A stretch of DNA of 64,000 nucleotides. Origin: Desulfobulbaceae bacterium. Lineage in GTDB: Bacteria > Desulfobacterota > Desulfobulbia > Desulfobulbales > Desulfocapsaceae. Below the pieces are notes generated by a model. It saw only the letters and a program-made list of their open reading frames with translations. It made no database searches and was not told where the DNA came from. Positions 1 to 8,347 of the stretch are shown here, piece by piece (position 1 is the stretch's first letter; each line of letters opens with the position of its first letter). A program made the position numbers and the translations under genes. Location: NCBI GenBank assembly GCA_024636345.1, contig JAGXHG010000004.1, positions 186,001-250,000 of the forward strand, given 5' to 3'.

Positions 1-2
1 TG

Positions 3-1766
3 GAAAGCCTGGAAGAGAACACCAAGAAAATTGCCCAGACCGAAAAAACTCTTATAGACCTCACCGGACAACTCATAGACATATCAAGCCGCGAAGAAGG
101 CGCAATCATACGACCTTTAGTTGTTGGCAGCTGCCTGCAACATCACCAGCTCTATGTGACCGCCATTGTCGCCAACCAGATAGATGCCTTGACTCGTATC
201 CAAACAGATGCGGCAAATATCTTCACCGACCTGGATGCCAAGCTCACTGCTCTCGGCAAAACACTTAACTCCGACCAACAGGTGTTCATCGAACGTTTAA
301 AAACTGCCAACTACGAGCTTGACGAAACTGTCCATACCATCACATCCATCCGCATCACCACCCTGGAGACTCAACACCGGATTGAACAATTCCTTGAGAC
401 CCTTAACGCCGGGGTAACCGAAGATTCCCTGACCAAAAACACCGAAGCCTCCGCACTGATGGACACCAGCCTGCAACTGGCCCGCAGCAACCTCCTCTTT
501 ATGTCCGCCAGTCTCATTGCTTCCGCATTCATGTTCGCTATCATCGCCTTCTTCCTGAATCAAAGAATGATCAGGCCGCTGATAGGATTTGTTGAGCTTC
601 TCCGCAGGATGACGCAACTTCTGGCCGGATTGCGCGGACAACAGGTGGCAGAAGATGAAAATCTCATCCAGCTCTCAGAGATGGCTATCAGCCGACATGA
701 TGAGCTAGGCGAGGCGGCCATGGCGGTCAAAATGCTCATCACTCGCCTGCGCGAGCTCTCTCTCTTTCGTCAGACCATTGAGGCCGACGAATCAACGGAA
801 GAGATCTATGCCAGACTGGCGCAGATATTTGAATATAAACTGGGATTGGAACGATTTGTGATCATGGAACAATCCGATGATAACTCCACAGCAATGGCAC
901 CCATTTATTGCAACCCTCCAGAATTGGCTCCGGAACTCCCGGAATTTGCCATCGCCGAGCACTGCCGCGCCAAACGGACCGGGTTCATGATCACCTCCCT
1001 GGAAACCCCGTTTATCTGCAAGCAATATCCGTTTTCAGATACTATGGATCATATCTGTATCCCCATGCTAGTCGGAGGTCATGTCGTCGGAGTTGTCCAG
1101 TTTCTCTTTTCCCTGGACCTGCCTAAAGAGGTGCAACACATCAAAAACAAAGCCGTTGAAGAGGCACGCTACTATATTGCCGAGGCCCTCCCTATTCTCC
1201 AGGCCAAGCATCTTGCGCAAAAGCTGAAGGATTTGGCCACTAAAGACCCCCTTACCGGGCTCTACAACCGCCGTTATCTGGACTCAGTCATCGAGCAATT
1301 TATCGAAGGAACAATCCGCAGAAAAAGCAAGATAGGCGTTTTGATGTGCGACATCGATCATTTCAAAAGGGTCAATGACCTCTTTGGCCATGAGACCGGA
1401 GATTTCGTATTGATCCAGTTAGCACAGATATGTATGAGCTGCGCCAGGAAATCAGACATGGTGATCCGTTTTGGCGGGGAAGAATTTCTGCTCCTCCTTC
1501 CCGACTGCGATGAGTCTTGTGCGGCCACTTTGGCGGAACGAATCAGGGCCACGATAGAGTCCCACAAAATACAGACACCAAACAGAACACTCCAACAGAC
1601 CATCAGCATAGGGGTGGCAGAATTTTCTTACGCCTCAAGCAAAACGATCTGGGAAATAATCAAACTTGCCGACATTGCCCTCTACCAGGCAAAGGAAAAC
1701 GGTCGAAATCAAGTTCTCATCTGTCAGGATGACTCAGTTAACAAAGAGCTGGAAAACATTCCCTGA
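3..1766 (+). CDS. Membrane-bound diguanylate cyclase, 5' end outside the window
   Basis: The frame is open from the first complete codon, so the true start and the N-terminal sensor region lie upstream; 587 codons are visible. A hydrophobic helix (LLFMSASLIASAFMFAII) near visible residue 165 is followed by a HAMP-like linker, a GAF-like region (about 255-400) and a C-terminal GGDEF domain starting at DPLTGLYNRR. The active-site motif is GGEEF (about residue 491), and RKSD ends five residues before it, matching the RxxD inhibitory site. The protein should make cyclic di-GMP from two GTP under feedback inhibition. The signal sensed cannot be read from the visible part. Family assignment is firm. 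Confidence 0.93.
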   Translation, partial: ESLEENTKKIAQTEKTLIDLTGQLIDISSREEGAIIRPLVVGSCLQHHQLYVTAIVANQIDALTRIQTDAANIFTDLDAKLTALGKTLNSDQQVFIERLKTANYELDETVHTITSIRITTLETQHRIEQFLETLNAGVTEDSLTKNTEASALMDTSLQLARSNLLFMSASLIASAFMFAIIAFFLNQRMIRPLIGFVELLRRMTQLLAGLRGQQVAEDENLIQLSEMAISRHDELGEAAMAVKMLITRLRELSLFRQTIEADESTEEIYARLAQIFEYKLGLERFVIMEQSDDNSTAMAPIYCNPPELAPELPEFAIAEHCRAKRTGFMITSLETPFICKQYPFSDTMDHICIPMLVGGHVVGVVQFLFSLDLPKEVQHIKNKAVEEARYYIAEALPILQAKHLAQKLKDLATKDPLTGLYNRRYLDSVIEQFIEGTIRRKSKIGVLMCDIDHFKRVNDLFGHETGDFVLIQLAQICMSCARKSDMVIRFGGEEFLLLLPDCDESCAATLAERIRATIESHKIQTPNRTLQQTISIGVAEFSYASSKTIWEIIKLADIALYQAKENGRNQVLICQDDSVNKELENIP

Positions 1767-1944
1767 CAAGCACAGCAGAACTTGCTCCCTTAGACTAACC
1801 CCGCCCAGACACTATTCACTTCAGTCTCAAGCAGGATTCCTCCAGGGCCAGACAGCACAAGGCAAGAGCGGTAATAGCGATTTATGCAGCCACCAACTGG
1901 AGAGACCGTCCCGACATCTCGCCCCTCTTCTTTTACAGAAACAA

Positions 1945-2799
1945 CTACTTCTGATTCCCCATCATCCCCTTCAACATCTGCATGGCCTGTTCCATCTCCT
2001 GCTGTTCAGCCGGCGACATCTGCTGCTGACCACTACCCTGCGGCACCATGGGGCTTATTGGAGTTTCCTCCTGCATTTTTTTGGCGCCATCAGGTGATTT
2101 TAATGTGGCCAGGGTCTGCTTGGCCAAGGTACGAGCCATAGCATCCGCCTCCGGGTCGAGCACTGCCGCAATCCCCTGAGGTGGCACAAAATATTTCTGA
2201 TCTACACCTCCCTCATTCACAGCCGTGGCCTCCTGCCTCATCATCATACCCATTACATTCGATTCAATCTTGAGAGGGATACCAGTTCCATGGAGAGTAT
2301 ACACCGTTGTCCCCATCATCTGTGTCCGGTCACAGTCATAGCCAAGAATTTTCGTAACCTTCTGCTCTACCGTTCCACCCATGGCGTCTATCATCGGCAG
2401 ACCGATTTTCTGAATATTTTCATTCACCTGTTTCTGCTCATCCGCAGACAGGTGATGATACTCTTCAATCATATATTTTTGTGGATTCACAGACTTGGTG
2501 CCGGTATGATTCGTCAAATCAAAATGATACAGCCACTCCGGAGACTCAATCGCAATGGTCTCGTTCGTTACAGTTGTCCCCATCATGCTCGTCTTGCCGA
2601 CCCGATAGGTCGCGGTCTCTCGACCATGATCCCGGATATACAGCGTTTCATTGCCGGTTTCCATACCACTGAGCACGTAATGAATAGTGGCTTCTTTAAA
2701 CGGCAACTTTCTTTCCCAGGGATTAGAATCAGACGCCATTGCCAAGGTTGACAATAGAAGTACCAAGGACACAACTACTCCCCAGCTGCTTATTTTCAT
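1945..2799 (-). CDS. Exported protein of unknown function, DUF4412-like
   Basis: The chosen ATG at 2799 is preceded by AGGAG at 7 nt and begins a clean signal peptide (MKISSWGVVVSLVLLLSTLA, then MASD), so the longer upstream reading is unlikely. The mature protein (about 260 aa) is Met- and Thr-rich with a segment (KILGYDCDRTQMMG, then IPLKIES) that resembles DUF4412-type periplasmic proteins; that link is from memory and weak. The C-terminus is Gln/Met-rich (SGQQQMSPAEQQEMEQAMQM) and looks like a flexible amphipathic tail. It lies just downstream of the ABC-F gene on the same strand, 129 nt away. Function unknown. Confidence 0.75.
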   Translation of the reverse strand: MKISSWGVVVSLVLLLSTLAMASDSNPWERKLPFKEATIHYVLSGMETGNETLYIRDHGRETATYRVGKTSMMGTTVTNETIAIESPEWLYHFDLTNHTGTKSVNPQKYMIEEYHHLSADEQKQVNENIQKIGLPMIDAMGGTVEQKVTKILGYDCDRTQMMGTTVYTLHGTGIPLKIESNVMGMMMRQEATAVNEGGVDQKYFVPPQGIAAVLDPEADAMARTLAKQTLATLKSPDGAKKMQEETPISPMVPQGSGQQQMSPAEQQEMEQAMQMLKGMMGNQK

Positions 2800-2928
2800 G
2801 CCCATTCTCCTCATGTGTTTTTTTATTATATCACTGACACTCAACAAGGTTATCATTTCGACCAAGAAAAGAATTCTGTTATGCAGAAGATATGATTTTT
2901 CACATCCACCCACAATGACAGCTCAATT

Positions 2929-4542
2929 TCAGGCAAACTGATCCCGTAACTTGGCCACGCTCTCATCTTCCAGATAATCATCAAAGGGCATCATCTTATC
3001 AATAACACCCCCAGGCAGGATCTCCATAATCCGGTTGGCGATGGTGGCTACAAACTGATGATCATGGGAGGCAAAAAGGAGCACCTCAGGAAAGGCAATG
3101 AGCGCGTCATTTAAGGCCGTGATTGATTCCAGATCAAGATGATTAGTAGGCTCATCGAGGATAAGGGCATTGGCATCTGAAAGCATCATCTTGGAGAGCA
3201 TGCAGCGCACCCGTTCTCCTCCTGAGAGGACACTGATCTTTTTCAGGGCCTCATCACCTGAAAAGAGCATCTTGCCCAAGAAGCCCCGGGCAAAGGTCTC
3301 ACCCTCGGTAATTGGGGTATATTGCCCCAGCCAATCAACCAGGGTCATATCCTGAGTAAAATACGAACTGTTATCCATGGGGAAATAGGAAGTGCTCATG
3401 GTCACACCCCAACGAAAGGTGCCGCTGTCCGGCTCGACCTCTCCAGCCAGGATCTGGAACAAAGTGGTCTTGGCCACACTGTTGGTGCCGACAAAGGCAA
3501 CCTTATCACCCGGACGCAGCGTGAAATCCAGGTCTTTAAAAAGAAGAACACCATCCACTGTTTTGGAAAGACCTTTGACCTCAAGGATAATATCGCCACA
3601 GGGACGTCCCGCCTTGAATGAGACAAAAGGGTACTTGCGGGAAGAAACAGGCATATCCTCAATCTGCAGTTTATCAAGCAGTTTTTTCCGGGAAGTGGCC
3701 TGCTTGGACTTGGAGGCATTGGCGGAAAAGCGCAAGATAAACTCCTTGAGTTCCTTGGCCTTATCCGTCACCTTTTTATTATCGCTCTGCCGCTGCTTCA
3801 GACTGAGCTGGCTGGCCTGATACCAGAAGTCATAGTTTCCCACATAGACCTGGATCTTGCCGAAATCAATATCTGCCACATGAGTACAGACCTGATTGAG
3901 GAAATGACGATCATGGGAGACGATGATTACCGTATTCTGGAAACGGGCCAGAAAGTCTTCAAGCCAGGTGATCGACTGGAGATCCAGATGGTTGGTCGGC
4001 TCATCGAGCAGCAGGATATCCGGATTGCCGAACAGGGCCTGGGCCAGCAGTACCCGCACCTTTTCTCCGCCCTCCAGTTCCTTCATCTTTTTATTCAGGA
4101 GTTCTTCGGTAATTCCCAGACCGCTAAGAAGCACAGAGGCCTCAGACTCGGCCTCATAGCCATTCATCTCGCCAAACTCCGCCTCCAGCTCACCGCTGCG
4201 GATACCATCTTCTTCAGTGAAATCGGCCTTGGCATAGAGAGCCTCACGCTCGGACATCAACTGGTAGAGCCGGGCATGCCCCATGATCACCGTATTGAGC
4301 ACGGTCTCCTCGTCAAAGGCAAAATGATCCTGCCTGAGCATGGCGATCCGTTCCCGGGGACTCACAGAGATTTCCCCCTTGTCCGGTTGAAAATCTCCGG
4401 CCAGAATCTTCAGAAAAGTGGACTTTCCCGCACCATTGGCGCCAATCAGGCCGTAGCAGTTCCCTGGGGTGAACTTAATATTGACATCTTGAAAAATAAC
4501 CCTCTTGCCATAGGAGAGGGCAACGTTGGAAGCATTGATCAT
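2929..4542 (-). CDS. ybiT: ABC-F family ATPase, YbiT type
   Basis: Two ABC cassettes sit in one 537-aa chain without membrane segments, as in ABC-F ribosome-associated ATPases. Cassette 1 has GANGAGKST, signature LEGGEKVR and LLLDEPTNHLDL; cassette 2 has LSGGERVR and LILDEPTNHLDLE. The linker between them (about residues 235-310) is charged and helical. The second Walker A reads GTNSVAKTT, with Ser and Ala where the two conserved Gly residues normally are; I recall AKTT variants in some YbiT-like proteins, so this may be a lineage feature. ABC-F proteins act on ribosomes in the cytoplasm, probably relieving stalled or starved translation. The N-terminal sequence around RQDHFAF matches E. coli YbiT as I remember it. 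Confidence 0.93.
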   Translation of the reverse strand: MINASNVALSYGKRVIFQDVNIKFTPGNCYGLIGANGAGKSTFLKILAGDFQPDKGEISVSPRERIAMLRQDHFAFDEETVLNTVIMGHARLYQLMSEREALYAKADFTEEDGIRSGELEAEFGEMNGYEAESEASVLLSGLGITEELLNKKMKELEGGEKVRVLLAQALFGNPDILLLDEPTNHLDLQSITWLEDFLARFQNTVIIVSHDRHFLNQVCTHVADIDFGKIQVYVGNYDFWYQASQLSLKQRQSDNKKVTDKAKELKEFILRFSANASKSKQATSRKKLLDKLQIEDMPVSSRKYPFVSFKAGRPCGDIILEVKGLSKTVDGVLLFKDLDFTLRPGDKVAFVGTNSVAKTTLFQILAGEVEPDSGTFRWGVTMSTSYFPMDNSSYFTQDMTLVDWLGQYTPITEGETFARGFLGKMLFSGDEALKKISVLSGGERVRCMLSKMMLSDANALILDEPTNHLDLESITALNDALIAFPEVLLFASHDHQFVATIANRIMEILPGGVIDKMMPFDDYLEDESVAKLRDQFA

Positions 4543-4853
4543 AGTAAAATCTCTTTTTGAGTAATAGAATCGATGGTTCTGAGCGCTTATGGCTCAGAAT
4601 TGTATTGTAACTGAGTATGAAAAATTATGGAATTTAGCATGACGGCAAGCGGAGGCGCAAGCTTATTCTGGCCAAGACATGTTGATGGAACGCGTCAGAC
4701 ATGCGCCAGGTGTTCAAAATCATTCATAGAAAGCAGGTCGGCTTGACCGCCTGAAAGAAAAAAACCATTTATTGTTTTTTCTTGTACTAATGATTATTTT
4801 CTAATTAAAATTAACCATTTTCTCATCTCTTACTTTTTACCTCCGCAAAACAT
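4543..4853. other. Intergenic region between divergent genes, no gene seen
   Basis: This 311-nt stretch separates the divergent ABC-F and LtaS-like genes and must hold both promoters. The part nearest 4853 is AT-rich. I see no open reading frame with a ribosome-binding site, no RNA gene and no clear hairpin terminator. Confidence 0.5.
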
Positions 4854-6728
4854 ATGTCACAAAAATCCCGTATCCCGGCCCTGCTTCTACCAGCTCTTTC
4901 CGCAAGCCTGGCCTATGGCTTGGCATACCTGATCAGCAGGTTGTTCTTCTCTGTTACCATCTTACCTCTTGGTTTACTCCGGGATTTTCCTTTTATCCTT
5001 GTCATTTCCTACCTCATTTTTTTCTTATCCCGCAGCATCTGGGCCTTCATTGCTCTTCAGTGGCTGATGATCGCCATCCTCTACATCGGCAATGCGGCAA
5101 AGCTTGCTTTTTTTGGCGGCCCCATGGTACCGGATGATGTCTATGCCCTGCGCTCTCTCCTCCTTATCCTGGATGGCTGGCAACGCCTGCTGGTCGGGGG
5201 AGCTCTAGCCGGACTGACCGGGCTGCTGCTCTTTAACTTTCACTTCAGACGTCAGAAGGCATGGCTGGCCCTGGGACTCATCCTGCTCCTGGGACTGAGC
5301 CTAATCCAGTACCCCAAGCCCATTGTCGCCGCACTCGATAAACGAGTTGGCAACTCCGTCTGGGATCAGCGCGCCAACTATGTTCAGAAAGGGGCGACCC
5401 TCTATTCCCTGCAGGAGACAGCCCGTTTCTTCAGAGATGGCGAACAAACGCCGGATAGACAACAGGCCTTAGATGCCGCGTCTTCCTTGCGGGCAATCTC
5501 CTCCACCACTGCCCCCGCCACCACTCAGGCCCCACGAAACGTCTATGTCATCCTTCTCGAATCCTTCTGGGACCCGCTTTTGTTGAAAGGCATCCATTTT
5601 AATCAGGACCCCCTGGATCCCTCATTCAGAGAGCTATGGAAGGACACCGGCCATTCAACGATCATGAGCCCGGTCTTTGGCGGCTACACGGCCAACGCCG
5701 AATTCGAGAGTATGTGCGGATTTCCGGTGGTGCATGATGACGTCAAATTTGAACGAAGGATGATCAATGCGGCACCATGCCTGCCGGCAGTCCTGGAAGA
5801 ACATGGCTTTGACACGGTGGTTTCCCATCCCAACATCGCTGCCTTCTGGAATCGGACCAATGCCTACAGGCGGATGGGGTTTAAAACCTACTGGTCTATC
5901 AATGATTTCACTCTTGATGACATGAACTACAAATTCCTTTCAGATGCCTCCCTGTACCGGCAGGTTGTGCAGAAATCGGCTCAACGGGAAAAACCGAAGA
6001 AAGGAGTATTCAACTATATCGTGACCTACTTCGGCCACTGGGACGGTTCCCGCACCTACCCTCGCAACGAGGAGTCACGACCACAGGTTATCCACTGTGT
6101 GGAGGAATGCAAGACACCGGAGATTGAATCGTATGCCAACGCCGTCCACTACAAGGCAAAGGAGTTGATGGCCTTTCTTAACGATCGCCGCATAAACGAT
6201 CCTGACGCCCTTATCGTCGCCTTTGGCGATCACCTCCCCTTCCTTGGCGGAAACTTTCAAGGCTATGTGGAAGCAGGCACCCTTGCCGGCGCCAGAGACC
6301 AGTTCACCCCTGAGATGTTTCTCACCTATGTGAGCACCCCGCTCATCGTCATCGACGGAAAGCGCGGTCCTGTGGAGCTGGGGAGCCTCCCCCTTTACCA
6401 GCTTCCAGGTAAGATCCTTGAGCTTTTAGGCATGAGCGAACCAACCATCATGAGCTATGCTGAAGGCAACAGCGGCGTTGGGATTCGTCCCTTATGGGGT
6501 GTGCACTTCATCAACTCGGCCCCTGGCAAGGTCGAGATGTGCAAAGACAGCGAACAATCAGCCACCTGTGAGGCCTCAACGACATGGCTGGATCAGATCC
6601 TGACCGTGGGAGTTGATATCTTTCAGGGGAAACAATACAGCCTGCCCGTACCGGTCAGGCCATCACAGCTGGCAGCGACAAAAACACTTGTGCCACAGGA
6701 GAAGACAGTGGAGAAGATCATTCAATAG
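4854..6728 (+). CDS. LtaS/OpgB-like membrane phosphotransferase (alkaline phosphatase superfamily)
   Basis: About five membrane helices occupy residues 10-150, followed by a periplasmic sulfatase/alkaline-phosphatase-superfamily domain. The catalytic Thr is seen in GGYTANAEFE (Thr about 279), equivalent to the LtaS nucleophile, and later metal ligands in FGDHLPFLGG. In Gram-negative bacteria such proteins transfer phosphoglycerol or phosphoethanolamine groups to periplasmic glucans or envelope glycolipids; the acceptor here is unknown. The start has no strong Shine-Dalgarno sequence, but the N-terminal helix begins right after it. Several Cys residues (for example CVEECKTPE) could form periplasmic disulfides. 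It stands alone between divergent and unrelated genes. Confidence 0.85.
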   Translation: MSQKSRIPALLLPALSASLAYGLAYLISRLFFSVTILPLGLLRDFPFILVISYLIFFLSRSIWAFIALQWLMIAILYIGNAAKLAFFGGPMVPDDVYALRSLLLILDGWQRLLVGGALAGLTGLLLFNFHFRRQKAWLALGLILLLGLSLIQYPKPIVAALDKRVGNSVWDQRANYVQKGATLYSLQETARFFRDGEQTPDRQQALDAASSLRAISSTTAPATTQAPRNVYVILLESFWDPLLLKGIHFNQDPLDPSFRELWKDTGHSTIMSPVFGGYTANAEFESMCGFPVVHDDVKFERRMINAAPCLPAVLEEHGFDTVVSHPNIAAFWNRTNAYRRMGFKTYWSINDFTLDDMNYKFLSDASLYRQVVQKSAQREKPKKGVFNYIVTYFGHWDGSRTYPRNEESRPQVIHCVEECKTPEIESYANAVHYKAKELMAFLNDRRINDPDALIVAFGDHLPFLGGNFQGYVEAGTLAGARDQFTPEMFLTYVSTPLIVIDGKRGPVELGSLPLYQLPGKILELLGMSEPTIMSYAEGNSGVGIRPLWGVHFINSAPGKVEMCKDSEQSATCEASTTWLDQILTVGVDIFQGKQYSLPVPVRPSQLAATKTLVPQEKTVEKIIQ

Positions 6729-6861
6729 TAGGGGGAATCACAAACAGCCTGTAGAAATATCCATTATTTTTTATTTGACAGCAAACCATCTCGGGAGTTG
6801 AGATAAAGCGACAAGAAACCACACTATATTCAACCCAACATTTATAGCAGGAGCCCCCCAC

Positions 6862-7341
6862 ATGTCACTCACCATCAGCTCACCAGCATTTGAGGATAAC
6901 TCCAATATCCCGATCATCTATACCTGCGACGGCCGGAACATCTCTCCTCCCCTGCAATGGTCCGGGATTCCTGCAAGCACTAAGAGTCTGGTGCTGATCA
7001 TCGACGACCCTGACGCCCCTGACCCGGCGGCCCCTAGGATGACATGGGTACACTGGCTCCTCTACAATATTCCGGTCACGACCTCCGGCTTGGCGGAAGG
7101 CATTGCCCCCAATGCCCTGCCGAAAGGAACCCTGTCCGGCCGGGGTGACAACAAGAAAACAACCTATGGCGGACCCTGTCCACCCATCGGCTGCCATCGC
7201 TACTTCCATAAACTCTATGCCTTGGACATAATCCTGCCAGATCTGCACCAACCCACAAAAAATACCCTGCTCCAGGCAATGGAAGGCCACATCCTTGCCC
7301 ATGCGGAGATCATTGGCCTGTACCAACGGCCTCCCAAGTAG
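6862..7341 (+). CDS. YbhB/YbcL-family phosphatidylethanolamine-binding-like protein
   Basis: A 159-aa protein with the two PEBP signatures: DDPDAPDP near residue 50 and GPCPPIGCHRYFHKLYALD near 110. It has no signal peptide, so it is cytoplasmic. A good AGGAG lies 8 nt before the ATG. Family members form a ligand pocket from the conserved Asp, His and Pro residues; the bacterial ligand is not established. The length is typical for the family (150-180 aa). Confidence 0.92.
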   Translation: MSLTISSPAFEDNSNIPIIYTCDGRNISPPLQWSGIPASTKSLVLIIDDPDAPDPAAPRMTWVHWLLYNIPVTTSGLAEGIAPNALPKGTLSGRGDNKKTTYGGPCPPIGCHRYFHKLYALDIILPDLHQPTKNTLLQAMEGHILAHAEIIGLYQRPPK

Positions 7342-7389
7342 TCACTATACGGCCTAAGGGCTGTAAAGAAATATCCCTCAAAGATACTG

Positions 7390-8220
7390 CTACTCCTGAA
7401 CAGCCCCGGCATAAAACCGTGTTGCCATCTCTTCCAGGCCAAGGAGATGGAGCAATTTCTCCAGACGCTCACTTGGGCGCCGGCGCGGCAGATCTTTATA
7501 TGTGGCAATGATCAGCTCATTCTTCATCGAGTGCTCCCAACCTACAAGCTCAGTGACACTCACCTGATAGCCATGGGCCTCAAGCTGCAAGCAACGCAAG
7601 ACATTAGTTACATGACTGCCGAATTCCCGGGTATGCAGCGGGTGACGCCAAATTTCAGTAAGGACATCGCCGCCCAGTCTCTTTCCCTTATGTTTCCTCA
7701 GTACCGACGCCACTTCCGCCTGACAACATGGTACCAGTACCACAAATTGCGCCTCTTTCTGCAAGGCAAATTGGATGGCATCATCGGTTGCCGTATCGCA
7801 GGCATGCAGGGCGGTTACCATGTCAACATGCCCCGGCAGCAAGGAGGAATGCGTTGAATCTACCACTGACAGGGTTAGAAAAGACATATTGGGAAACCCC
7901 AATCGCAGAGCCAGCTCCCGAGATTTTTGCACCAGCTCATCGCGAGTCTCAATGCCATAAATATGCGACCCATCCTCCAGCATTTTAAAAAAAAGATCGT
8001 AGAGGATAAATCCCAGATATGATTTCCCGGCCCCATGATCAACGAGCTGAACTTCTTGATGATCCTGCTGAATCTCCTGCAGGAGCGGCTCAATAAACTG
8101 GGTGAGATGATAGACCTGTTTCAGCTTACGCCTGCTGTCCTGATTCATTTTCCCGTCTCGGGTCAGAATATGCAGCTCTTTCAACAGTTCGATAGATTGA
8201 CCGGGTTTTATCTCATGCAT
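7390..8220 (-). CDS. Class I SAM-dependent methyltransferase, Methyltransf_32/METTL25-like
   Basis: The 276-aa chain shows the SAM-binding motif VDHGAGKSYLG (about residues 60-70) and the family-specific blocks TALHACDTATDDAI and VPCCQ. These point to the PF13679-type methyltransferases related to eukaryotic TRM13/METTL25. The His/Cys-rich VPCCQ block is usual for that group. The substrate is unknown; RNA is plausible from the relatives but is inference. The gene is convergent with the PEBP gene and divergent from the transglycosylase gene. No strong ribosome-binding site is visible at the chosen ATG. Confidence 0.85.
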   Translation of the reverse strand: MHEIKPGQSIELLKELHILTRDGKMNQDSRRKLKQVYHLTQFIEPLLQEIQQDHQEVQLVDHGAGKSYLGFILYDLFFKMLEDGSHIYGIETRDELVQKSRELALRLGFPNMSFLTLSVVDSTHSSLLPGHVDMVTALHACDTATDDAIQFALQKEAQFVVLVPCCQAEVASVLRKHKGKRLGGDVLTEIWRHPLHTREFGSHVTNVLRCLQLEAHGYQVSVTELVGWEHSMKNELIIATYKDLPRRRPSERLEKLLHLLGLEEMATRFYAGAVQE

Positions 8221-8347
8221 GATATTAAAAAAGTTTTAAGTTTTATATGGTAAATGTTAGAGTGAAGAGCCTATAGGTGTTTAGGTGGATAGTGAACAGA
8301 GAGACGATCCGGACAGACTAAAAGTATGATAGACTAAACAACCTTGC

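Noticed and set aside
7390-8220. Ubiquinone or menaquinone methyltransferase
   Set aside because: The VPCCQ and HACDTATDDAI blocks fit Methyltransf_32 proteins rather than UbiE-type enzymes.
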